From Jaapia argillacea MUCL 33604 (Eukaryota; Basidiomycota; Agaricomycetes; Jaapiales; Jaapiaceae): DNA of 64,000 nt. A program made the translations under genes and the position numbers. Below, piece after piece: positions 22,843-32,863 of this stretch; within the stretch, counting starts at the first letter, position 1; each line of letters opens with the position of its first letter. The notes under the pieces were generated by a model. That model worked only from the letters and a program-made list of their open reading frames with translations, searched no databases and was not told the DNA's origin. The DNA lies in NCBI GenBank assembly GCA_000697665.1, contig KL197787.1, forward strand, positions 8,067 to 72,066. Direction: 5' to 3'.

Positions 22843-24703
22843 TTACGCGTCCGAACCCAGTTCATCAAACTCCACCCCTTCCTCCTCGCTCTCCACCTTA
22901 ACTCTCACTCTCTTTGACCTCGACTCGTCACCACACCCTGTCTTGTCCTTCCTCTTGGTAGCCGAAGAGGATCGACGCTGGTTTCGTGAAGCTGATGCCT
23001 CTTGCGTTTCCTGCTGCTCAGGCGGGTGCACTGCGTCGTAGAGCACCCGATTGAACCCAACGCACTGTAATCCCAGACATTGGATACCCAGGAACCCCAT
23101 CTCGTACAATGATCGAACTACTGTTGTAGTTGATTCTGGGGATATCTCATCTGGGGGAAGTGTGGCATCGATAATCCCTGCCTGGATCTGAATATGGACA
23201 CATTAGGACTATCGACGATACGATATCAGCACCAACTCACTGTACGACTAAGTTCCTTGAAAGCATCCCCACTCAATCCGGGTAGAGCTATGCATTTGTA
23301 GGTCCCGACATAGTAGACTAGTTCGTGGGAGGTCGATTTATGGAAAAGCTCGCGTGTTTGACCGACCATGGTGGACAGGTCGTCACGACGCTGCCATGAG
23401 CCCTGACAAAAGGAACGCGGAGCGTATTCAAAACAGGGTTCAAACAAGATGGCATGATATTTGAGCACTGCCATGGTTCTGTTGGGATACCAAAGAATTC
23501 CGTCTGGGGAACTACGAAAACCATGAGAAGAAAATCGTCATAATAGGTGTAAAACCCCACCATAGCGTTTTCAGTGCCTTGGCGTGGATGACCTCATTAG
23601 CACCGAGCACGAAACTTTGGGCAAATGACTTACCAGAGATAACTCTTGCGGGTGGAACGGCAGAAGTTGCTTCCTACTTGGAGGTTGATAAACGATAGGG
23701 ATTGCCTTCAATAGGTCAATGGGATCCTGTATATCCTAAATAAATTCCCGGGGGAGAAGAGGCAGATTTTTGCAGACGAGCCTCTGCCGTGCGGTTTGGT
23801 ATCATAAACTTTCTGGACTCTATAAGCTCAAGCTCCAGTGAGGCGACTTTCTCAAGACCACCAAGTGTCCCATGGGAGTCAGGTTTCGGCACGAAACAAG
23901 GAGGATAAGCCCTCACATCGGCATAGTTCGAGACGTCGGCCTCGAGGTCTTTTTTGGATCTCTGAGCAAGTCCCACAGCTTCTTGGACATTCTTCATCTC
24001 TCGGACCTGATGGGAAATCAGTTCACCGATCATCAACGGAAGGGGGAGCACAGACATGTTGCTGAACAGTGCGCTCGTGGTTTTCGGCTGATCGTTTTAG
24101 TTTAACCTGAGAAGACGATATAAGTAATTCCAATTCTGCCAGCCTTTTCCGCTAGAGAGGATCCAACGCGAATCAGTCACGAGCAACCAATCAACAATGG
24201 ACGACATATACGTGTGCGTCGAGATCATCATCCCTGTTGTCGAGAGCTTCTTGAAGCTGCTTCGCCTTCTCTCGGGCCTGAGATAACAAGGTATGAGAAG
24301 AACAGAATCCTCGGAAAGATTCCACCATTCACCTCATCGAGAGCCCTCACGTCTGGCTTCATATCTGCCGCGTTTCGTTCGGCAGCGGTAAGTTTAGACT
24401 GGATGTGCGCGTAATGTGCGTTCAGGTATTGGACTTCGTCCGTCAGGGCGGCGTTCTTCTCTTCCAAATCCTTGACTTGAATCTCCAAAGCCGCTGATCT
24501 TCCCAATTGGTCCAGCCGATCCTGGGAAGCTGCTCTCTAAAGTAAAGCTCCAGTGAGATGTGCACGAAAGGTTAAAGGGTGAGCTGCATTATGTCACTGA
24601 CCGATTCTGCGTCGTCGAGCTGTCTCCTGAGCTTCAACATCTCGGCACCCATCAGTTTAACCATTTCGCAAGCTAGAGCTGGATCGGAGAGAACGGCGTC
24701 CAT
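22843..24703 (-). CDS. Coiled-coil paralogue E (same unknown family)
   Basis: Clear exons are 24703-24602 (34 codons, MDAVLSDPALACEMVKLMGA), 24536-24351, 24277-24212, the exon starting RKRLAELELLISSSQ near 24151, one with VREMKNVQEAVGLAQRSKK, one ending near 23634 with IPIVYQPPSRKQLLPFHP, the 17-nt microexon 23577-23561, 23511-23241 and 23187-22843. The junction around 23725-23770 does not resolve: no GT donor gives the right phase, so a small error or a lesion there is possible. The globular part has SPDGILWYPNRTMAV, QTRELFHKST and YYVGTYKCIALPGLSG. The end has GLQCVGFNRVLYDAV and an acidic-basic tail (KRVRVKVESEEEG). It diverges from ATG5 across 228 bases. Confidence 0.7.
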
Positions 24704-24931
24704 GACGAGATAAAGCGATGGACGAAGGACCTCAGATGGTCCGGCAGAACAGACCAGACAAATAAATGATGCGCGTCCCAGAGGCACAGGGTTACAGCTC
24801 CAGTCAGGTTTTTGGCAAACTGGAATCCTTGCAGCTGAAGTCAAGCTGAAGTTCGCCGAGCTCCGCCAAGAGCATGCTTGCCACGTGTGAAATACGTATC
24901 TGGACACCGTCTGGTCTGACTTGTGCTGATA
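24704..24931. promoter_or_regulatory. Divergent promoter, paralogue E / ATG5
   Basis: The 228 bases between two opposite start codons must carry both promoters. No specific motif is claimed. Confidence 0.4.
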
Positions 24932-26171
24932 ATGTCGACGTACGGTGCCCGACAAGCCCCTTCTGCTTTCTCTACCCCAGCTTCGATCACTTTATTTCGT
25001 AGACTGACATGGGAAGGAACAGTCCCTCTGGAAATCAGAGTCGACGCCAAGGAGCTCCCTGCCAACAGTGACCGCGGATTGGAGTGCTACTTCATGCAGG
25101 CGCCCAGGGTTAGTTACCTGCCCCTGTTGATGCCAGAGATCAAACGGTTCTTAATGGACGTCGTCTTCGACGAAGCCGCTGGGAAGATGTTGAAGGAAGA
25201 GGACTGGTGGTTCGAAAGGGATGACGGGAGCTTACTGAAGTGGTACGTTCACTAGCTATCGAGTTCGCATCTCTTTCCACTCAGCTTGGCTTTCAGGCAT
25301 TGGCCCATTGGCTTGTTGTACGACAATTCTATCATATCCGCGTCGATTCGGCTATCTCCTTCCCCGTCTTCGGCTATGGCTCAGACCGTCCCTCTTCGAC
25401 TCATTCTGCATCTCGCTTCTCCGCCGACCGATAAACTTCTGCTATCCCCAAGTGCCGACTCATGCAAACAAGCATTCATGGGTCAGCTAAAAGAAGCTGA
25501 TTTTATTCGATGGGGAAACACCAAACGTATGACTGGACTAAGAAAAGCGGAACAAGATGGAATTTGGGAGGGAATTAAAGAACGTAGGTTACCCGTATCA
25601 ATCTACCTCGTAGGATTCACGAGTAATCCCACATCCCCCCCTACGACAGATAACTTCGACGATTACTGGCGCGTCGCTTCTAAAGTCACCCCGACAACGT
25701 CACCAACACGGTCCTATTCGCCACCTCCGCCTCCCTCCTCGGCTTCCGTGCATGCGAGGCCTCCTTCCGCGGATCCCAACGCAGCAGCTCCGGATCGTGA
25801 CGGTGCTTACAGCGTCCGCAGCGTTCCGGTCAGAATTTACCTTCCTGAAGGACCTGTGTTACAAGATTTAGTACCACCAGTCTTGGAGGACGGTAAGTGA
25901 AACGTGCTGCTTGCCCCGATTTCGGCTAGCTGATTCCAAATGTCTCTCATATTTAGGTGGACCTCACACACTTGCAACATTCTTATCTACACACCTTCCA
26001 CTCCTCTTCCCCCCTGAGCGATCACCCAGCTCACGCACTTTGGCATACCCTCTTGTCCAAGGCGTGCTGTGTCCTCCTGAAGCCGAAATGGCTTGGTTGG
26101 GAGCATGTATGGCTGGCGCAGATGGCTGGGTCAACGTTTGCATTGGATTGTCGAAGCAGGGAGTTCGATGA
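24932..26171 (+). CDS. ATG5: Autophagy protein 5
   Basis: Atg5 is conjugated to Atg12 and, with Atg16, promotes lipidation of Atg8 on the forming autophagosome. Exons 24932-25242, 25297-25583, 25650-25892 and 25957-26171 join in phase to 351 aa. The diagnostic start is visible (LFRRLTWEGTVPLEIRV, then YLPLLMPEIKRFLMD and LKWHWPIGLLYD, split by intron 1). The central ubiquitin-fold region has MGQLKEADFIRWGNTKRMT; the Lys in it matches the Atg12 acceptor position of the family. A Pro/Ser-rich insert (about residues 225-255) precedes VPVRIYLPEGPVLQ. The C-terminal fold ends GVLCPPEAEMAWLGACMAGA. A start three codons upstream (24923) is possible. Confidence 0.93.
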
Positions 26172-26331
26172 GGGGATTTCATAGTCAATTATAGGATTTG
26201 TTGTCGCCAGAACATACTACTTATTATATCATTCCCATCCATAACCCTTCCAACCGTCAGAAACGACTCCGCAAAAAAAAATTCCTGCACCTGGAGCGAT
26301 TTGATCGATGAAACCTGGCCAAAAGGACAGT

Positions 26332-26404
26332 TAGCAGCGACTCGTCTCGATCGAGTGACCTTGGGGTTATGAGCCCCACGCGCTTCCGACTGCGCCACGC
26401 TGCT
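26332..26404 (-). tRNA. Initiator tRNA-Met (CAT)
   Basis: The cloverleaf folds on the minus strand. The acceptor is AGCAGCG/CGCTGCT with an A1:U72 pair, the D arm is GCGC...GCGC, and the anticodon stem TGGGG/CCCCA carries the three G:C pairs of initiators, with loop CTCATAA. The T loop reads ATCGAGA, with A instead of T at position 54, a eukaryotic initiator mark. It lies 160 bases past the ATG5 stop. Confidence 0.93.
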
Positions 26405-26461
26405 GCAATATCAATTAATACAAAGCACTATTGAAGATGTCGAGTTTATAAATCTTGACAT

Positions 26462-27138
26462 TTAACGAGACCTCATGTACCACGATCTCGCCAATCGCAT
26501 TAACAGCTCCACCGGCTCCTTCCCCGTCGGTTTCATGACTGATGGTATGCAGGGAAAACCCAATGTATTCCACCGGAGTCCCGTTGAAGAGTCATTGTCA
26601 ACCTCGTGGTCGGACTCGGAGGCAGAGTCTAACCACGCGAGGTAGTTGAGGGCGGCTAGATGTCAGCTATTGTTGTACTTTGCCCAAAGGCTGGATGACC
26701 CAGGCTGGAGGAGACATGCCATTCCACGGACCGCTTTGAGTTTGAGGGGTCACCTTGTGTCCGTCAACTCACGAGCACAGTGATATGCACCTTGATCTTC
26801 CGCGATATCGGGAATGAAGATGGAACGTCGGCGAGGATGACGAGAATCCGAGGTGTATCATGATCATTGATGCGGTGGAGACAATTCGCTTGATCGCGGC
26901 ATGAGCTCAGTTGGGGTGATAAACTTTGTATACCACCGGTGAAATCGGTGTTCGTGTGTGTTGAGGAGAGGAAGAGCCACAAGCGAAGGTTAACGGTTGC
27001 TGAACGAAACCCATATTTCGACCGAAGGTGAATGTTTTGAACCTTGTATAACTGGGCAAAAGCTGCTCGATTGGCTCGAAGCCGGAGTCGAAGCTCAGTA
27101 GCATCCCTGGGAGGATGAATTAAATTCACTGGCGCCAT
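26462..27138 (-). CDS. Unknown protein, possibly membrane-anchored
   Basis: A first exon 27138-26773 starts MAPVNLIHPPRDATELRLRL. It has a coding look (FAQLYKVQNIHLRSKYGFRS, TPRILVILADVPSSF) and ends at a good donor, GTGAGT. A second open stretch, about 26653-26462, reads ALNYLAWLDSASESDHEVDN and ends WYMRSR and TAA. The obvious acceptor (CATCTAG) puts it one phase off, so the junction is unresolved. Upstream, at 27140-27340, another open stretch has a membrane-type segment (DWTFVALLLLVSTLSLCLLYG). It may be the true 5' exon, which would make this a single-pass membrane protein. I do not recognise the family. Confidence 0.45.
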
Positions 27139-27340
27139 ACAACAGACAAAGTGACAAAGTGCTAACCAAAAGTAAAAGAGCTACGAAGGTCCAATCGACG
27201 ACAGGGGTTTCAGCAAGACGCGTGTAGGGCCGTTGGCTATGCAGCAGGGGTAAAGACACCGACTCCTCGAGGCAAGCACTGGATGAAATCTGTTGAGTAA
27301 ACAATGGTGCTTCGTGTAGCCCATCAGATGACCAGCCCAA

Positions 27341-28556
27341 TCAGCATCCTACCTGTTGGCCAACTGTGGAAGATAAACGGCGTGTTTCCCAAGGAGAGGT
27401 CATTGAGTTACCTTGGCACTGCAGACGGAGGTCGATAAAGGGCCTTGCCATATTGCTCCCACATCGATTCCCCGATGTAACGTATTCGGCGCCCTATAAC
27501 CTCCCAACATACTGGTTACCGTACTTGCAATATGTCCTCTCGTATATCCCAGAAATATGGCGGGCGGTCGTATTTAGAATAAGAACGCTTAAAATTACTA
27601 TATTAGGAAGTAAAAATGCGGATATACTTTAAATATGTCATTTAGATATGGTGTAGCCTTGTACGAAATCCAGTACTTTCAAAATTTCTAAGGGTATGTT
27701 CCGTGGAGATAGCCCCCTGTATATTATTCATCGGTATTTCGAAATGGTGGTAATATGGTGGACGCCTTTATCCAGCCATGTCTGCAGTGTGGTCGCCGGT
27801 TCACAGCCCCATCAAGTCGCATCAGCCCCTTGCAAGGAAGTGTTCCATTTATGGAAGGAGCCTCTCAGGTAAGGGGAAGTTCGACCCGTCATTCTGGAAC
27901 CTCTTTCTCTTCTGAACGCACTGCACAGTCAACCCCTCGAGCCTATGTCGATCTTTGCTAAGTAGCCCGCACGACTGAGACGGAATGCCATCCTTACGTG
28001 GCCACTCTAGTCCGATGAAGAGGTTTGTCGAGGATTGGGACTTCAAATTCGCGGGTTAACGTTTGTAGGCCGTACGGAATTTTAGTGAGACACCGGGCGC
28101 CCAAAGTCGTGCTAACCCTGAATGGCGAATCTCTCCCATCCCGAGAACCTCCCCCAAAGCGTTGTGACCCCTTCTAAAAATCACTCAAATGACCCCATCA
28201 TCCATCACCGAAACAAGAATCATGACGGCTTCAATTGGAGTAAATTGTTTGTGACTGGCTGACATACTTTCGAACGCGATCCCGACCATCTCGCTCGTAA
28301 CCGCCCGCTTTGCGTGATCCACCTGACTCATGAACTGCTGACGGAGCTCCTCGGCGATTGTGGTGAGTCACCGAAGGACGAAAGCAAACGTTAACATCAA
28401 CATACATTAGAAGTACAGTCCCGGCGATTATAGATTATAGCGACAAAGTCTACCATAGGAATACATTGCGAGAGAGACGAGTAAGGCGTTTACAGGCCCA
28501 CTGGACGACAGAGAAGTTAGTACAAGTTTGAAACCGAGAGTAGGCTCACAACTTAC
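27341..28556. other. Spacer with possible 3' remnants of the Zn2Cys6 gene
   Basis: AT-rich DNA at about 27540-27740 holds no gene. At 28185-28330, on the minus strand, an open stretch (IAEELRQQFMSQVDHAKRAV) looks coding and ends in TGA at 28185. It could be a terminal exon or remnant of the regulator gene upstream, but I could not connect it in phase. Confidence 0.35.
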
Positions 28557-30000
28557 GGTTCGAAGCAGACATGTGCAGTTGCCACGCTGTCGACCAAGTG
28601 GCTTGCAGTTTGGACCTTTCCCGGCCACTTGTAGTCATCTGAATGCTCTGGGAGTCGGAAAGACCGATGTCAAAGGCCATCCTCACCGCCATCTGTGAAG
28701 AGTTCATGACGAGAAAGTTTGCAATGAAGGAGACAACATCTTACCTCGCTGTAGGCTCGAAACCCTGAAGTTTAGAAGGTCAGCGATGATGAAATCAAAT
28801 TGTGGTGAGCAGCTCACCGGATGCCCGATTGCTCTTGAACTCCGACATGGCAATGAGTATGAGCGCATGCAGGGAATCGAGAGCAGGGACGTGCATAATC
28901 GGCGATAGAATATTCTGGTGGGATTCGTCAGATGAGGGAAACGAGAAAAGAACAGGGGCCCACTTTAGCATTGGAACAATAACTTTCAGCGACATTTGGT
29001 AGGCCCTGAGTAGTAAGTTGAGGAAGATCCGAAAATCTGCGGTCTTGAAAATGAGAGATCACGCTGAGGCGTGAGGTAGCAAAGAAGCCCCACCGAGATG
29101 CAAGTGCTGCGATACAATTGGCCAAAAGCGGAGGTAATGCTTGATCGAGGAACCGACGGATGACATCTTCGTTGGATAGAAAGGGACACTCGCTTCCCAT
29201 ATTGTCGAAGAATTTGTGAATGAAGTGGGGCATGAGAGTGTAGTTTGGATAGTGAGGGTGAGTGGCGTCGAATAAGGAGACAGATGCGGCGGAGTCAGGC
29301 TGTTGCACCAAGTCAGAGGTTCTGGAATGCTCCGGTGAGAGTACGTGTAAATCGGCGGGGTAATCCCACGAATCAGGGTCGGTTGGATCGTACGATAGAG
29401 GAGATGCTCTGGTGCAAAATTCACGACCCAGTGAGCAGACAATCTAACAAGAATAAAGCTCACAAACCTATGGTCAGTGCTGAGCGGGTGATGAAATTCG
29501 GGTGGCTCAGAGGAACGCCGACCATGATACCCAAAAAACTCGTCTTCAGCTTGGGACGAAGAAGAGAAAGTGGTCCGTGGCGAAGGTGCTGAATATGATG
29601 AATGCAATGAGGAGGGCGGGCTATCGTTTGGACGATGGAAATTCCGCGAATGCATTCGGGGAGATGTGGAAGCGACAGCCGACTTTCGTCCAGCTGATAC
29701 AGGTGTCACCACACTGGAGCCAGCGATGAGGCGGCTTCGCTCTGCGAAATACCGCTCTCGGTCACGAAACTGGCAAGCTACATTGGCGGTGGTACAAGCT
29801 TCGCATCGGTCATTGGTGGATCGTTTGACACATCGTATCTTCTTGACGCGACTCGTGGACAAAGAAGAGTCAAGTTCGACTCCTTGATACTACCGATAAC
29901 CAGGTACTCACCAATTATCGCACGCGGTTACTAGACGAGGACGTTTCCTATGGCCTTGGTGGGATTGGGGTGACTCGTGAACAAAACGTAGGTCGTCCAT
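28557..30000 (-). CDS. Zn2Cys6 transcription factor, C-terminus apparently cut short
   Basis: Seven exons join in phase: 30000-29912, 29851-29468, 29408-29094, 29036-28964, 28914-28818, 28764-28745 (20 nt) and 28692-28557, giving 371 aa. The binuclear cluster has all six cysteines (CDNCRVKKIRC, then CEACTTANVAC), split by intron 1 in the second Cys codon. The following DRERYFAERSR resembles the FarA/CTF1 group of fatty-acid and cutinase regulators. A Ser-rich linker leads to the fungal_trans domain: FIHKFFDNMGSECPFL, FSDLPQLTTQGLPNVAE, LHALILIAMSEFKSN and FRAYSEMAVRMAFDIGL. After HMSASN, where relatives continue for hundreds of residues, every frame I tried stops within about 30 codons. It is either a truncated gene or one with 3' exons I failed to see. 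Confidence 0.75.
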
Positions 30001-30843
30001 CGGGAATACTGGAGGCGAAAGAGGCAGCACGGTGTATCGTGGCTTTTTTAAATAGACTTCGTGTAGAGGGGAAACCAGGATCGTGGATTACAAGTATCTG
30101 ATCGGGCGTGGAATCTTGAGTTATAAGGCCCAGCTGCTTCAGAAGCACAGCCTCCATTCTCTTCGGCCATTGGCACGTTGGCGTGGCCGAGAAACCCAAT
30201 CCAGATCAGCGGCGCTGAAGTTTCTGTAAAAATAAATATTGTTCTATGGACCTGACGGGTTCAGTAGCCTCCCAAAAGCGGGATTCTCGAGAACGTCAGC
30301 AAGCAAATCAACAATACGTCATCAAGTAACATCGCGAAAAATGCCTCCAGTCGGTCACAAACCATACCTTTTCCCATCCAACATCTTCCCAACACGTCGA
30401 CAGGGAAAGTCTTCCTCCTGTTCGGCCTCGTGATCCTGGCATGGAAACCCGTACGCGTAAAGGCGATGATAACTCAACTTCCTATCAGCCCGCGGAATAC
30501 ATGCTTGCACTTCACTCCACGGAGTCAGTCCCCCGAGTGAGTATTGAATTGGCGCTTGTTAACCACCCCCACACCGCTTGGCGCAGGCTGAGATGTTGTT
30601 GGCCAGAAGGAGCGTAGCGAGCACCGACCTGCTGATTCAGTGATTGACCTTCGATCAACGATATCTGTGCTCCACGTTCTGGTTTCCACGTGTTGGTCGA
30701 AACAATCAGATAAATGTTCGATCAAGGTCATTCCGGGTAGTACGACCAGTAGCTCGGCGTAGGAAGCCAATCCAATGAGTACGCGGCTTCTTGGTACACT
30801 AATGTTCTAGACAATGCTCAAACATAGTCTACGACGCTCAATG
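30001..30843. other. Spacer
   Basis: These 843 bases separate the regulator start from the transporter stop, both on the minus strand. Short open frames lack ATG starts or splice support. No repeat or RNA gene is recognised. Confidence 0.35.
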
Positions 30844-32863
30844 CTAATGAGGGGGTATCTCCTCCTCCCCACCATGGTTGGCCCAAGCTCTCTCGACATC
30901 TATAGATTGCCGAATCAGGCTATCGACCTCAGGGTTCCTAATGTTCCTTGCAGGTACCTTCGCCCTCTCGGAAGGGAACTTGGATGACCTGATACTGCGC
31001 AACTCTGCTGCATCTTGCTCATCATCGCTTCCAACCGAGAAAAGATTTGAATTGCCACTGATCGAGTCTGCCTAAAAATCAAGGATCGGAGATTCCGTTA
31101 GCAAGTCATACAGAAAAGGGACCAGATAGCGGGCTCTGAGGCCGCCGGCCCTGTTGGCTTTTGGAGGCAAGCCAACGGCAGCACCTCAGAAGTGATTGGC
31201 ACAGCCAACATGAATAGCAAAGTAACGCCCGAGATGAATGGAGATCTGACCTGATCGTCATCAACACTTCCCCGTCGTTCTCGTTGATCATTGCCACTGC
31301 TGAGGGCGATGCGGTATTCAGAGATATCTTCATCGCTCTTGATGGGATTGCCGTGTGCATCCAGTGGTACGGTGGACTCCATCGACTTACGATACCTATG
31401 GTAAGTGAACAAGCCAATACCTGCAAGAAATTGATGTCAACGATTACTCGCAACACAAAAGTACTAAAAAAAGATACCACAGGCTGTGATCGCTACGCCC
31501 GTGATATTCAGGGGCGTAAGTTGGTCTCCAAAAAACCAAGCGGAGATCGTAATGGTTGTGACCTCCTTCGCAATCCCCGCTATCGACATGGGTACAATGC
31601 CTACTCGCTGGATGATGCTACGAATAGCGAGATCAGTACTATATCAGGAGAACACGGACCTGCATAAGAAAGACTCACTAGAACTCACTCAGAACCATAC
31701 AAAATGCCAGGACCCCGGGAAGGACGAGGAATGCGATGGTGTTGAGGGCGTTCAGTGTGCCATCGAAGAACGGGCTCGAGAAGACTAAGTTCCATCGATC
31801 CAGTATGGCGCTGATGATGGCCAATGTCACCCCCATGACAGGAGATAGCCAGAAGATGGTCGCCGCTGGATTGTCCATACCCATTTTCTTATTTTTGAGC
31901 AGTAGCTGCGTTAAGCTCCATCGTAGACCGCCAAGCGCGCTAGCCGAGATGACAAGGAGGAAACCACCAAGTATGAAGTGGGTTTCACTCGCAACCATGA
32001 GCAGGACACCAGAAAAGATGAGTCCAATAACGCCAACGAGCCGTAGGGAGTAGGTTTCTAGACGGAATAAAAAGGCGAATAATAAGACAAAAACAAGCGA
32101 CGAAGACTTGCACATCGCTAGGAAGAGTAAAAAGACCGATGGAGAGCGATGAGGGTCGGGCAACGGACGGTCGGGAGGGATACTCACTGTAGAACGACAA
32201 CGTGATGGTCTTTAAGGAAAGATTCGACAGTCCGATATCAAGGCCAGTTGTTACAGCACAGGGCACTGCCTTCTTCCTAGATAATGAATAGTAAGCATCG
32301 CTAATCAAGTAGGCCGCATAGAGCGAAGCAAATATGGGGACTGGAGTCGGGAGAGCAGGTAGCTTTGTGTGGAGGAGCGAGCAGCTCTCATCCCAAGGTG
32401 TATAATCACCACTCACCCATAATCCTCTCCACTCGGACGTCGCTCGGGCTTGAAGTGTTTCGGCCACAGGAGTCTGAGACAGCCGGCGAGGCTGAACTGA
32501 ACAAACATGTGGAGAGTGGTGACGAACAAGGGGTAGGGAAACCCAAAATGTTCTGGCGAGAACATCCATTTGTTGTACAATGACAAGAGGGTTGCGAAAA
32601 AGAACCTGAGAGTGATATTTTGGTTGAGACGGAAGATTCCTTCGAGCGATTCAGGGGGTGCAAACTCACCATGACGAGATGAACAGTGTGTTGATGAACG
32701 CGTTCCTCCACCATAGGCGCCTTTTCTCGACAAGAGTCGCGAGATGTACGTCCAGATCTAGCCCAAGGTCTTCACTCTCGTCGATATAAGGAGCTTCATG
32801 GTCGTCAGGGTACGTGGGCTCAGCGTGTGCCAGGACATATTCATGTTGAGGTGGTGAGGACAT
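30844..32863 (-). CDS. Triose-phosphate/nucleotide-sugar-type transporter, SLC35C2-like
   Basis: A Golgi or ER membrane carrier of the drug/metabolite transporter superfamily; the substrate is unknown. Exon 1 (32863-32670) gives an acidic cytosolic N-terminus (YPDDHEAPYIDESEDLGLDL) and the start of span 1. Exon 2 (32605-32417) has LLSLYNKWMFSPEHFGFPYP, the typical TPT signature. Later exons carry AVTTGLDIGLSNLSLKTITL, MCKSSSLVFVLLFAFLFRLE, GGFLLVISASALGGLRWSLT, SLTQLLLKNKKMGMDNP and EVTTITISAWFFGDQLTPLN. About ten spans can be counted. A hydrophilic tail follows (FTYHRYRKSMES...) and ends with NHGGEEEIPPH and TAG at 30844. A further short exon between 32417 and about 32270 cannot be excluded. 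Fungal homologues are known as TPT-domain proteins of the SLC35C2 branch. Confidence 0.85.

Noticed and set aside
30525-30770. Minus-strand open frame near 30.6 kb
   Set aside because: It starts at TTG, has no second exon and resembles nothing known to me.
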